Positions 8,505-16,857 of a stretch of 64,000 bases of DNA are shown in pieces. The notes under the pieces are model-generated. The model had not been told where the DNA came from. It saw only the letters and a list, made by a program, of their open reading frames with translations, and searched no databases. Source of the stretch: an uncultured Bacilli bacterium (GTDB lineage Bacteria > Bacillota_I > Bacilli_A > RF39 > UBA660); assembly GCA_934096235.1 (NCBI GenBank), contig CAKOLO010000001.1, positions 310,001 through 374,000 on the forward strand, read 5' to 3'. The translations under genes and the position numbers were made by a program. Positions within the stretch are counted from its first letter, which is position 1, and the number at the start of each line of letters is the position of its first letter.

Positions 8505-9829
8505 TTATTTACTCCTTTAACAGTTACATCTATATTACCATCACTAACTATAATATTTAATTCTTCATTAACACTAATGTCTTTAGTATTTTTAACTATT
8601 TTACCATCTTTATATATTATTGAATATCCTTTATCAAGTACATTTTTAGGATTTAATAGTTCAAGTTTTATTTTTAATGTATCAAGTCTCTTACTATTAT
8701 TTTCAATAACTCTTTTGATACTAGAATTAATATCTTCATTAAGATTCTCTAACTTTTCAAGTTTATTTTCATAAAGAACTCTAGGATTATTAAGTATATA
8801 ATTGCTTTTATATTTATCTATTAATTTAAGACTATTATCAAGTTTTATCTTTATACTTCCATTTAACCTATCATATAACATGTCTAACTTTTGTTCTTTT
8901 ATATCATAAAGTCTCATTGGATTATTAAGAATATAATTACTTTTATATTTTTTTATTAATTCATTATAAGAATATAATCTATTTTGTATAGCATTATTTA
9001 CTCTCTCACGAGTACTTTTTAAATATTTAATTATATCTTCTTTATCACTAGTAGCCATTATAGCAGCACCAGTAGGTGTTGGAGCTCTTAAATCAGCTAC
9101 AAAATCACTTATAGTAAAGTCTATTTCATGTCCTACACCACTTATTATTGGTATCTTTGACTTATATATTGCCCTTGCTACTATTTCTTCATTAAAAGCC
9201 CATAAATCTTCTATAGAGCCTCCACCACGACCAAGTATAATTGTATCTAAAGGATAAGTATTAGCAAGTTCTATCATACGTACTATATTTTTACCAGCAT
9301 TATCCCCTTGTACTAAAGTTGGAAATACATATATTTCTACCAATGGATATCTTTTATTAATAGTAGATATTATATCACGAATAGCTGCCCCAGTAGGTGC
9401 CGTAATAACACCTATCTTACGAGGAAGTCTATTTATTTTCTTTTTATGTTCTGGGTTAAACAATCCTTCAGTCGATAACTTCTTCTTTAACTCTTCAAAT
9501 AGTTGATATAAGTTACCAAGACCATCTTCCGTCATCTCATCTACATATATTTGATAACTACCAGTTGCTTCATACACACTAACTTTGCCATGTACTAAAA
9601 CAGAATCACCATCTTTAGGTATAAAATTCAAATATCTATTATAATTAAACATAACAGCATTTATCTTACTATTCTCATCCTTAAGTGAAAAGTATAAATG
9701 CCCTCTACTATGAAACTTAATATTACTTATCTCACCCTTAATATATACACTACGAAGACTCTCATTATTATCAATCGTAAACTTAATAATTCTATTAATA
9801 TCACTAATAGAAATATATTCTTTATTCAT
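8501..9829 (-). CDS. xseA: Exodeoxyribonuclease VII large subunit
   Basis: Catalytic subunit of exonuclease VII, 442 residues. It has an N-terminal OB-fold (about 1-110, VYIKGEISNIK), a nuclease core with GVITAPTGAAIRD and the GRGGGSIEDL motif near residue 195, then GVGHEIDFTI, and long C-terminal helices containing two copies of a SNYILNNPxxLY segment. Its ATG overlaps the nusB stop by eight bases. Gene order and overlaps show a nusB-xseA-xseB operon. Confidence 0.96.
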   Translation of the reverse strand: MNKEYISISDINRIIKFTIDNNESLRSVYIKGEISNIKFHSRGHLYFSLKDENSKINAVMFNYNRYLNFIPKDGDSVLVHGKVSVYEATGSYQIYVDEMTEDGLGNLYQLFEELKKKLSTEGLFNPEHKKKINRLPRKIGVITAPTGAAIRDIISTINKRYPLVEIYVFPTLVQGDNAGKNIVRMIELANTYPLDTIILGRGGGSIEDLWAFNEEIVARAIYKSKIPIISGVGHEIDFTISDFVADLRAPTPTGAAIMATSDKEDIIKYLKSTRERVNNAIQNRLYSYNELIKKYKSNYILNNPMRLYDIKEQKLDMLYDRLNGSIKIKLDNSLKLIDKYKSNYILNNPRVLYENKLEKLENLNEDINSSIKRVIENNSKRLDTLKIKLELLNPKNVLDKGYSIIYKDGKIVKNTKDISVNEELNIIVSDGNIDVTVKGVNK

Positions 9830-10232
9830 TTATTTCCTCATTATCACGAACTTTATCTAAAACAGCATTTATTAATTTAACAACCTTATCATCACTATAT
9901 TTTTTAGCAAGTTCAATAGCTTCATTAATAACAACTACTTTAGGAGTATCATAATACATCATTTCATATGTACTAAGTCTTAAAATAGCTCTATCTGTCT
10001 TACCAAGTCTATCTAAATCCCAATTATCTAAATATTTAGTAATTGTTTCATCTATCTTATCTTGATTTTCTAAAACACCATTTACTATATCTCTAACATA
10101 TTTATTATCCATCTCTAAATTTTCATGAAAAACATCTTCTAAATTATATTCAATATTTTCTTTTCTATAAAAATCTATTTGGTATAAAATTACCATTATC
10201 TTTTCTCTTGCTTCAGTTCTTGTCAATTTCAT
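9822..10232 (-). CDS. nusB: Transcription antitermination factor NusB
   Basis: An RNA-binding all-helical protein that acts with NusE (S10) in rRNA antitermination. The ATG at 10232 is preceded by GGAGG; the in-frame TTG upstream lies inside that site. Motifs: RTEAREKIMVILYQ near the start, LDRLGKTDRAILRLS in the middle and VVINEAIELAKKYSDDK near the end. It is 136 residues, normal size, and is the first gene of the nusB-xseA-xseB unit. Confidence 0.95.
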   Translation of the reverse strand: MKLTRTEAREKIMVILYQIDFYRKENIEYNLEDVFHENLEMDNKYVRDIVNGVLENQDKIDETITKYLDNWDLDRLGKTDRAILRLSTYEMMYYDTPKVVVINEAIELAKKYSDDKVVKLINAVLDKVRDNEEINE

Positions 10233-10279
10233 AAGTTCCTCCAAAAAATCTATAAAGATTATACCATTATTTCAAATAA

Positions 10280-10304
10280 AAAGATATTATTTTTTAATAT
10301 CTTT
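10280..10304 (-). terminator. Terminator of the short CalY-like gene
   Basis: A 10-bp stem AAAGATATTA/TAATATCTTT with a T5 loop; on the minus strand it is followed by TTTT, downstream of the stop at 10328. Confidence 0.75.
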
Positions 10305-10327
10305 CTATTATTTATATATTTTTATTA

Positions 10328-10765
10328 TTATTTAATAGTAAATACTAATGTATCAGGTATACCAGTAACACTATTATCATTAAACATACCCTTTAATGAT
10401 ACATTTTCATTATATTCACAATCACTATTTAGTCTTTCACAAGTAGCAGACATTACCATTTCATCATTAATAATCTCATTATTTAACTCTTGCCAAAAAA
10501 TTTCATAAGAGACTTCTAAAGTACCAGTATTCTTAACGCTTACTTCTTTAGTAAATGTTGTTCCAGGTTTAACATTATTCATAACTATTTCTGGTCCATC
10601 AGTGTATGTAAGTCTAAGTGTACCAGTTTCAACTACTTGTTCTTTTACATCTTTATTAGTAATAATACTACTAAAATACGCATAACTAATTCCTACACTA
10701 ACTAAAAATAAAAATACAATTCCAATACCAAATAACATCTTTTTATCTTTATCTTTTATACTCAC
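10328..10765 (-). CDS. CalY/TasA-like surface protein, short form (head only)
   Basis: Member 1 of a four-member family in this window. The N-terminus is a Lys-rich start, a hydrophobic segment (about 11-27) and SYAYFS, the pattern of SipW-type signal peptides of TasA/CalY (camelysin) proteins, exported beta-sandwich proteins of matrix fibres. The head carries NKDVKEQVVETGTLRLTYTD, a KPGTTFTKEVSVKNTGT strand and WQELNNEI. The other members continue with NYNQGK..FSG; here the protein stops early (145 residues) after a diverged tail. The probable start is GTG at 10765, matching the paralogues; ATG at 10738 is the alternative. An extended -10 (TGTTATACT) lies just upstream. Confidence 0.75.
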   Translation of the reverse strand: MSIKDKDKKMLFGIGIVFLFLVSVGISYAYFSSIITNKDVKEQVVETGTLRLTYTDGPEIVMNNVKPGTTFTKEVSVKNTGTLEVSYEIFWQELNNEIINDEMVMSATCERLNSDCEYNENVSLKGMFNDNSVTGIPDTLVFTIK

Positions 10766-10814
10766 TCTTCTACTATAAAAAGTATAACACTAGATTACTC
10801 TATTTACACAATTA

Positions 10815-10840
10815 AAAAATTCACTATTACTAGTGAATTA
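10815..10840 (-). terminator. Terminator
   Basis: TTCACTA/TAGTGAA hairpin followed by T6 on the minus strand, directly after the unknown gene at 10838. Confidence 0.75.
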
Positions 10841-11293
10841 ATCTTGCTTATGAAATTTATTTTTTATTCTTTTAACTAAACTTGATTCTTCTTTTAATTC
10901 TTGTTTTTTAAGTGAAGCTCTTTCACAAAGATCACTATTAACAAGCAAATCCTTTAATATACCAAAGTACTCACTTCCTAGATTATTTACTCTAAGTTCC
11001 CTTACAAGTCCTGATATTTCCCCAGGAGTAGCAGAACTAAAAGCACCTTTTTCAATATCTATACCTAGTGGCTCATAAATATATAATCTATTATTTATAG
11101 CTACAACTTTTATTCTTTTACCTGTTATAACTTCAGTAAACATACCATCTAAATCTTGTCTAAAAAATACTTGATTGAGTGGAATTTCACTTCTTCTTTC
11201 AAAGTCTCTTTTAAGATAAACTTTATTTCCATCCCTAAGTTCACTTTGCCAAAAATTACATTTTTCAAGTTCAAGTTTAAAATATCTTTTCAT
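10838..11293 (-). CDS. Unknown protein, 151 residues
   Basis: Not recognised. A soluble, mixed-charge protein without signal peptide or membrane segment; the N-terminal half looks like beta structure (KVVAINNRLYIYEPLG) and the C-terminal quarter is basic helix. A ribosome site (AGGAGGTGCGG) sits just before the ATG. It has its own terminator and is separated from the four-gene operon upstream by another terminator, so it is probably monocistronic. Confidence 0.6.
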   Translation of the reverse strand: MKRYFKLELEKCNFWQSELRDGNKVYLKRDFERRSEIPLNQVFFRQDLDGMFTEVITGKRIKVVAINNRLYIYEPLGIDIEKGAFSSATPGEISGLVRELRVNNLGSEYFGILKDLLVNSDLCERASLKKQELKEESSLVKRIKNKFHKQD

Positions 11294-11348
11294 TTCCGCA
11301 CCTCCTAAAACTTTGTATATTGTAATATATATTTAATGAAATGTCAAA

Positions 11349-11374
11349 AAAACTAATTTATTTCTAAATTAGTT
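11349..11374 (-). terminator. Terminator of the unknown four-gene operon
   Basis: An 11-bp stem AAACTAATTTA/TAAATTAGTTT followed on the minus strand by T7, immediately after the stop of the last operon gene. Confidence 0.8.
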
Positions 11375-11661
11375 TAATAACCAAGTCTATCTAAATTTTG
11401 ATAATCTTCATTAATTAATTCAATTATTATTTTATCATTAGGTATATTCTTTTTTATATTATCTATACTTTCATAAAATATATTGCTTTTATATTTAAGT
11501 ATATCTTTTATATTTTTAATACCAATACTATTTAAATAATCAAGTATTTTAGTAATTTTAAGTTCACCAACATAATAATTATTTATATCATCCATACTTA
11601 AATATTCTTCTAATTCATTTATATCTTCTTCACTTAAACCATAATCTTTAAAGTAATCCAT
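11374..11661 (-). CDS. Unknown small acidic protein (operon gene 4)
   Basis: Not recognised. A 95-residue, Ile/Asn/Asp-rich helical protein. The segment ITKILDYLNSIGIKNIKDIL resembles a helix-hairpin-helix or SAM-like turn but is too weak to assign. Its start overlaps the end of the 621-residue gene by 14 bases, so it belongs to the same transcript and is probably translationally coupled. Confidence 0.6.
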   Translation of the reverse strand: MDYFKDYGLSEEDINELEEYLSMDDINNYYVGELKITKILDYLNSIGIKNIKDILKYKSNIFYESIDNIKKNIPNDKIIIELINEDYQNLDRLGY

Positions 11662-13513
11662 GAGCCATTTCTCCTTCTTTAGTATATCCTACTTTATTAG
11701 ATATTCTTTCTAATGAATCTTTTGATAGAAACATTCCTTTAGTAATAGCATACATTACTTCTTCATTTGCTATATTAACACCTTTATTCATTAAAATAGA
11801 TAGTGTTCTAAGCACTTTATTTCTAGATACAAGTATTCCATCTATATTATATATATAATCATTATCACGAACCCTAAATTGTCTTTCTAAATCAAATACA
11901 GCTTTTTCATGAAATACATTTTCATCATAAGTAATATTATCACTTTCACTTAGTATCTTATCATACTCATTTTCTCTTGGTAACATAACATTAACAAAAT
12001 TAGTATCAACAAACTTATCATATTTACCATCTTTCTTAGCAAATTTAGGAACAACATTCTTCTTTAACATTCCATTTCTAGTATCAGAGAATATAGTACT
12101 ATAATACTCATCCGGACTATATATACTTCTTAAATATGAATAATATGTAATAGCCGCATCACTAGTTGTAATAATTGAAGATGGATATCTATTCACATAT
12201 CTTCCGTATACATTCTTACTAACACCATCACAATTAAATAATCCAGCCTCTATTAATCTATCCATCTTTTCTTCAATACAAGAACCGTATAATGGACTAA
12301 TATTAGTTAAAGAATTTTTATCTTGATATAAACCATAACTTCTACATAATTCATAATTTTGTAATAATTTATAATGAGGAGTTGTTAATAATTTTCCAAG
12401 ATTCTCTTTACTTTGTAAATCTATATTAAATCCTTTTTCTTTTAAGAATTCTTCATTAAGTTCAATATCTTCTAAAGATATTTTACGAGCAGCATAATAT
12501 AAAGACTTAGGGTTTTCTTTAGTACTTACTCCTCCATATCTAATTTTCTTATTTTCTTGTTTTAAAGTATTATTTACCCATGCTCCTGGTGTTTGAAAAT
12601 AAAAATCACATAACTTATGTTCTTTATCTAACTTTTTATAAGTATCTCTTACACTCTCATAACTTCCAACTAAGCATATTGATAATAATGAGCCTATATC
12701 AAATCTTTTAATAATTTTATTATCTTTCATGAAACTTAAAATACTATTCATATTTTGAAGATCACTTCTAGCTTCTAATTCTTTTCTATTTTTATTAATA
12801 AATTCTACTTCTTTAGGATCATTAAATCCATATGAAGAAAATAAATCTTTTATATCTTCTATACTTACTTTATTATTTTGTTTTGGTGTATTACTAATTC
12901 TATCAGCATTATATTTTATAAACTTAACAATAGCTTGTTTTTTAACATCACTTGGTATATTTTTATCTTCTATAATACTATAAAATGCTTGAAAATCATT
13001 TTGATCTAACACATCTTCATTCACAGGATCACTTATTTTATTATTAAGTGTTTCAAGTCCATTTATAATTTCATTATTAACTACACTTTTTTCTTTATTT
13101 TTAGATACTAATGCTTCACGAGTTTTAATCTTTTGATCAAGATCTTTTACCATCTGCATTAAGCTACCAATATAACCTCTTACAAAATCAATTTGTGTTT
13201 CGGTAAGATTAGTATCAAGTCTAAACTCTATAGCTTCATATACTAATTTAACTATTCTAAAATTTTCATTTATCTCATTTTCATTATAAGCAAGTCCACT
13301 ATATTTAATTAAATACTTAGTAAGTACTTCAGTATCTTGATGCTTGACATTTTCCCATCCTTCAGACATTATATGTATAAAGTCTTCACATTCTTCACAT
13401 ACTTTAACAAGTTCATTCTTTTCTTCTTCACTTCTAGATAATTCATCACGATCAATTTCCAATTCATTATATAAATTTTTAAGTTTTAAACTAATTAGTT
13501 CTTCTAAAGTCAT
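11648..13513 (-). CDS. Unknown 621-residue protein (operon gene 3)
   Basis: Not recognised. It has an N-terminal helical, Glu-rich region (about 1-60), a long mixed region, and a Tyr-rich middle (about 300-470) containing FYFQTPGAWVNNT, SLYYAARKISLEDIELNEEFL-like text and CRSYGLYQDKNSL. The C-terminus has FHEKAVFDLERQFRV followed by VSRNKVLRTLSILMNKG. No signal peptide, membrane helix or nucleotide-binding motif is visible. The two-repeat look of the SRNKVLRTL...SKDSLERISNKVG end could be helical repeats. It lies seven bases after the HTH-like gene. Confidence 0.65.
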   Translation of the reverse strand: MTLEELISLKLKNLYNELEIDRDELSRSEEEKNELVKVCEECEDFIHIMSEGWENVKHQDTEVLTKYLIKYSGLAYNENEINENFRIVKLVYEAIEFRLDTNLTETQIDFVRGYIGSLMQMVKDLDQKIKTREALVSKNKEKSVVNNEIINGLETLNNKISDPVNEDVLDQNDFQAFYSIIEDKNIPSDVKKQAIVKFIKYNADRISNTPKQNNKVSIEDIKDLFSSYGFNDPKEVEFINKNRKELEARSDLQNMNSILSFMKDNKIIKRFDIGSLLSICLVGSYESVRDTYKKLDKEHKLCDFYFQTPGAWVNNTLKQENKKIRYGGVSTKENPKSLYYAARKISLEDIELNEEFLKEKGFNIDLQSKENLGKLLTTPHYKLLQNYELCRSYGLYQDKNSLTNISPLYGSCIEEKMDRLIEAGLFNCDGVSKNVYGRYVNRYPSSIITTSDAAITYYSYLRSIYSPDEYYSTIFSDTRNGMLKKNVVPKFAKKDGKYDKFVDTNFVNVMLPRENEYDKILSESDNITYDENVFHEKAVFDLERQFRVRDNDYIYNIDGILVSRNKVLRTLSILMNKGVNIANEEVMYAITKGMFLSKDSLERISNKVGYTKEGEMAHGLL

Positions 13514-13520
13514 AACACAC

Positions 13521-13721
13521 CTACCATTCTACCAATGTGTTATATATTTTTAAATATATAAGTAAATCATTGTCTTTCTTATTTAATAATTCAATTAATT
13601 TTCTAGTAGATATATCACATTCAAAAGCTAACATATCTAAATCAACATTCTTTTCTTTTATTAGTTTTAAAGAGTCTTTTCTTATAGAATTAAATAATTC
13701 TTGAGTATTTTTTATATTCAT
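13521..13721 (-). CDS. Small HTH-like protein (operon gene 2)
   Basis: A 66-residue protein. LDMLAFECDISTRKLIELLN followed by DNDLLIYLKIYNTLV has the spacing of an XRE/Cro-type helix-turn-helix: a first helix, a short turn at CDIS, then a recognition helix. It is probably a minimal DNA-binding or adaptor protein. It overlaps the end of the first operon gene by four bases (ATGA) and is followed after seven bases by the 621-residue gene. Confidence 0.6.
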   Translation of the reverse strand: MNIKNTQELFNSIRKDSLKLIKEKNVDLDMLAFECDISTRKLIELLNKKDNDLLIYLKIYNTLVEW

Positions 13722-15160
13722 AATGTCACCTCTTTATTATCAGTAGTAATATTATATTTAGTTTCTATTTCTTTTCTAATACCCTCTTGAGAAGTATATA
13801 CATTATCTAAATCATTATCTTTCACATGCATATAATCTGTTATAACAGTTTGATTTTTACTAGCAATTGTCTTTGCTCTATCATGAGCATCACTTATATG
13901 GCTTAAATCTATTACTAAGTTATACTCATCAGATAAAGATATATACGAACATGCTGTTTTAGAAACATTATTCATCATAACTGAAAATTCACACCCAGGA
14001 CCTAATTTATATTCTTTTCTATATAGTCCTCTCTTACACTTATCAAATAAAGATTCAACTTCACCACGTCTAAATTTATCAAAATCAACAGCACATCTAC
14101 CTCTAGAATCTATTAAAAATATTAATCTTTTATTTTCTTGAGTTTTATTTTTATTTTTCTTTTCTTCTTTAGTTTTAACTATTTCACTAACATTATTAAA
14201 TTGTATAACAGCATGTTCTAAATCACTTATATATACTTCTAATAATTCCATGTCACTTTTAGGTAACATATCATCTACACTTTCAGCAATTAACTTATCA
14301 ATATCAAATTTCTCATTCATAATAGTTAAATATAAAGACATCATAAGTTCATTAGAATAGTTTTCCACATCTTCAAAAGATAATTCTTGAGAACTATACA
14401 TCATACCTATCGCAGATGCATATTTAATTTGACCTTCATTTTTATCTTTAACTAAATAACTATATTTTTCTTTTATACTAGCTATTACTGGTAAAACTAA
14501 AGTGCATCTATCTATTAAAGACTCTATAGCTACCATTTCTTCATTATTATCTTTATCTTCTATAATAGCTTTATCCATAGTTTCTTCTTTATCATTAGAT
14601 TTTTCTTCTTCTACTTTTTCTATAATTTTCTTTTCAGGTATTCTTTCAAAACATACTTTAGAAAGTACATCTATTTGTTCTTTATCACTAAGTCCACTTC
14701 TTGCAAGTACACTTACTAAATAATCTATATCTTGATTAACATCATTTAATAAACTAATATAATGATCTAATTCTTCTTTAATAATAGATACATTTAAAGA
14801 ATTATTAGCACCCTCACTAAAACTTTTAATTTCATTTATACTCATAATAGATCTTAAAGCAATATCAATTTGAGGAGCCGTTTTAGCACCCCTAGACATA
14901 AAAAAATCTATTACATTAAAATACTTAGTTATCTCTGGATTTAATGAAATTAAAAATTTTCTTTGATTTAAAACAGTATCTAAAGTAGGATTATTTTTAA
15001 GTTCATTTATTGCTTCAAAATATGAACTTCTCTTATTATATTCATCTAATTCTTGAGATAAAGTATCTATATGTTCTTTTAAATAACGTATAAACTTATC
15101 ATATGATGATTTTACTTTTTCTTGAGTGTACATACTTGTCGCCACACTTTCTATTATCAA
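13718..15160 (-). CDS. Unknown 480-residue protein (operon gene 1)
   Basis: Not recognised. The first two thirds are helical and charged, with an acidic insert around residues 195-215. The last third looks globular: LIFLIDSRGRCAVDFDKFRR, then GPGCEFSVMMNN, and YNLVIDLSHISDAHDRAKTI. No catalytic signature could be identified. It starts a four-gene unit with overlapping or near-abutting genes, between frr and the nusB cluster where Bacillus has unrelated genes. Confidence 0.65.
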   Translation of the reverse strand: MIIESVATSMYTQEKVKSSYDKFIRYLKEHIDTLSQELDEYNKRSSYFEAINELKNNPTLDTVLNQRKFLISLNPEITKYFNVIDFFMSRGAKTAPQIDIALRSIMSINEIKSFSEGANNSLNVSIIKEELDHYISLLNDVNQDIDYLVSVLARSGLSDKEQIDVLSKVCFERIPEKKIIEKVEEEKSNDKEETMDKAIIEDKDNNEEMVAIESLIDRCTLVLPVIASIKEKYSYLVKDKNEGQIKYASAIGMMYSSQELSFEDVENYSNELMMSLYLTIMNEKFDIDKLIAESVDDMLPKSDMELLEVYISDLEHAVIQFNNVSEIVKTKEEKKNKNKTQENKRLIFLIDSRGRCAVDFDKFRRGEVESLFDKCKRGLYRKEYKLGPGCEFSVMMNNVSKTACSYISLSDEYNLVIDLSHISDAHDRAKTIASKNQTVITDYMHVKDNDLDNVYTSQEGIRKEIETKYNITTDNKEVTL

Positions 15161-15171
15161 AACAATTATAA

Positions 15172-15200
15172 CAAAAAAACTTACTAAATACTAGTAAGTT
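15172..15200 (-). terminator. Terminator of frr
   Basis: A 9-bp stem AACTTACTA/TAGTAAGTT that includes the last frr codons, followed by T7 on the minus strand. Confidence 0.8.
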
Positions 15201-15726
15201 CAGTTTCTTTTTCTTTGAATTTTTCATCAACTATTTTATTAAATTTATCTATCATTTCTTGAACTATATCAAGACACATATCTCTTTCATCTTCTCTTAA
15301 TTCTTCATTCTTTTTAATCTTATTATTTTCATCTTGTCTAATATTTCTTAAAGCTACTTTTGCTTCTTCAGCCATAACTGATGCTTGTTTAACATAATTA
15401 CGTCTTGTTTCACCAGTAAGTTCTGGTACTGTTAACATTATAACTTCTCCATTATTAGTAGGAGCAATACCTAAATTAGCTTCATATATTGCTTTTTCTA
15501 TATTCTTTAAAGATGATTTATCAAATGGTTTAATTGAAAGAACACGAGCTTCTGGAATAGATACAGTTGCAAGTGATTGAATTGGTGTTGGAACTCCATA
15601 ATAATCAACCATAATACCATGTAATATATTTGGATTAGCTCTACCAGCTCTAATAGTAGTAAATCTACTTTCTAAAGATTCAATAACCTTATTCATCTTA
15701 TTTTTAATTTCATTTTCGTCTATCAT
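15184..15726 (-). CDS. frr: Ribosome recycling factor
   Basis: RRF splits post-termination ribosomes together with EF-G. The ATG at 15726 has GGAGG at the right distance; the in-frame upstream start lacks one. The 180-residue protein shows the typical FTTIRAGRANPNIL (first helix), YYGVPTPIQSLATV (small domain), LSIKPFD and the C-terminal LREDERD segment. The usual partners pyrH and uppS are not adjacent; terminators on both sides make it a single-gene unit. Confidence 0.96.
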   Translation of the reverse strand: MIDENEIKNKMNKVIESLESRFTTIRAGRANPNILHGIMVDYYGVPTPIQSLATVSIPEARVLSIKPFDKSSLKNIEKAIYEANLGIAPTNNGEVIMLTVPELTGETRRNYVKQASVMAEEAKVALRNIRQDENNKIKKNEELREDERDMCLDIVQEMIDKFNKIVDEKFKEKETELTSI

Positions 15727-15777
15727 TTTTCCTCCATCGATATATTTAATTATATAATATTTACTATTTATTATCAA

Positions 15778-15803
15778 TATAAAAGCATAGATATCTATGC
15801 TTT
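15778..15803 (-). terminator. Terminator upstream of frr
   Basis: A perfect 22-base palindrome (AAAGCATAGAT/ATCTATGCTTT) followed by TTTATATT on the minus strand, after the unknown gene at 15795. Confidence 0.75.
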
Positions 15804-16253
15804 ACTACTAAGTTCACGAACAAGTCTCATTTTATCATCAATTATTTTGTCTCTCTCTTCACTAACATCTTTTGGTACTTTAGGTACATATCTAATACCT
15901 CTTCTAATGAATAATGTTGATTCAAACATTTTACAAAATCTTATAAGCATTTCTTCATCTTTTACACCTATAACATTTATAAGTTCTAAATAGTTATCAT
16001 CAAACTCATAATCAAATGATATTCTAGATAAATAATCAAGAGTACTTTTATCTCTCTTTAAAGCTTTTATACTTCTATTAGCTTCTTCAAGTACATTTTC
16101 TATAACATCATATTGACTTCTAAAATTGGAATTAAATATTCCAGAAACTTTCATTCTCTTTAAAGCCACCCTAGATCTTAAAATACTATTTAAAGCACTT
16201 TTATTTTTCTTCTTTGCTTCTTCTAATAAAATATTTGATATACCATAGTCCAT
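15795..16253 (-). CDS. Unknown basic helical protein, 152 residues
   Basis: Not recognised. Lys/Arg-rich N-terminal half (ILRSRVALKRMKVSG) and an otherwise helical protein without membrane segments. It starts two bases after the stop of the next upstream gene, so the pair is co-transcribed, and together they follow mutS by two bases. Length and composition are like small ribosome- or DNA-associated factors, but no family can be named. Confidence 0.55.
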   Translation of the reverse strand: MDYGISNILLEEAKKKNKSALNSILRSRVALKRMKVSGIFNSNFRSQYDVIENVLEEANRSIKALKRDKSTLDYLSRISFDYEFDDNYLELINVIGVKDEEMLIRFCKMFESTLFIRRGIRYVPKVPKDVSEERDKIIDDKMRLVRELSSKA

Positions 16254-16255
16254 AC

Positions 16256-16855
16256 TTATTTCTCCATTAAACCAAGTGATAACCTAAGTGTTAAAATATT
16301 TTTATTTATTTCTTTTGTTCTATCTTTTACATCCTTATTAGATACATAAGTAATACCATTTAAACTACATTCAGCCATAGTATGTTCATAGTTATAATTT
16401 TCTACCATTGATACTCTCTTATCTTCTAATAACTGAAGTAAAAGCATTAATCTTGAATTACATTGTAACGTTTGTACACTAGCAAGTCTAATTATAGCTC
16501 TTTTAATTTCTTTAAGAGTTTTCTTATCTTTTCTAAGCTCAATTATATAAGTATTAATTATAGAAAGAAGGCTAGTGTATTCTTCATTAGAAAGATCTTT
16601 ATCTGAACGTTGCAATAAGAAACTAATTTTTCTATCTATTTCAAGTACTATCTTATTAGCATATAAATCTCTAAGAGTTTTTTTATTTTGAAGTTTTTGT
16701 TTATCTACTTCTTGAAGCATATTAGACATAATAGCTACTTTAGTATTAGTAAGTTCATCTGCTTCATGAATAGATTCTTCTATAGTTACTTCATCATCAC
16801 TCATCCATGTTTTAATAGTACTTTCTATTATATGTTGTTTTTCAAGTTCATCCAT
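16256..16855 (-). CDS. Unknown helical protein, 199 residues
   Basis: Not recognised. An all-helical, Leu/Glu/Lys-rich protein (TLRDLYANKIVLEIDRKISF, then two regularly spaced Leu-rich helices) without signal peptide. It is the second gene of a tight mutS, 199-residue, 152-residue series in which each gene begins within two or three bases of the previous stop. In many Bacilli mutL follows mutS; this protein shows no MutL motifs. Confidence 0.55.
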   Translation of the reverse strand: MDELEKQHIIESTIKTWMSDDEVTIEESIHEADELTNTKVAIMSNMLQEVDKQKLQNKKTLRDLYANKIVLEIDRKISFLLQRSDKDLSNEEYTSLLSIINTYIIELRKDKKTLKEIKRAIIRLASVQTLQCNSRLMLLLQLLEDKRVSMVENYNYEHTMAECSLNGITYVSNKDVKDRTKEINKNILTLRLSLGLMEK

Positions 16856-16857
16856 AA

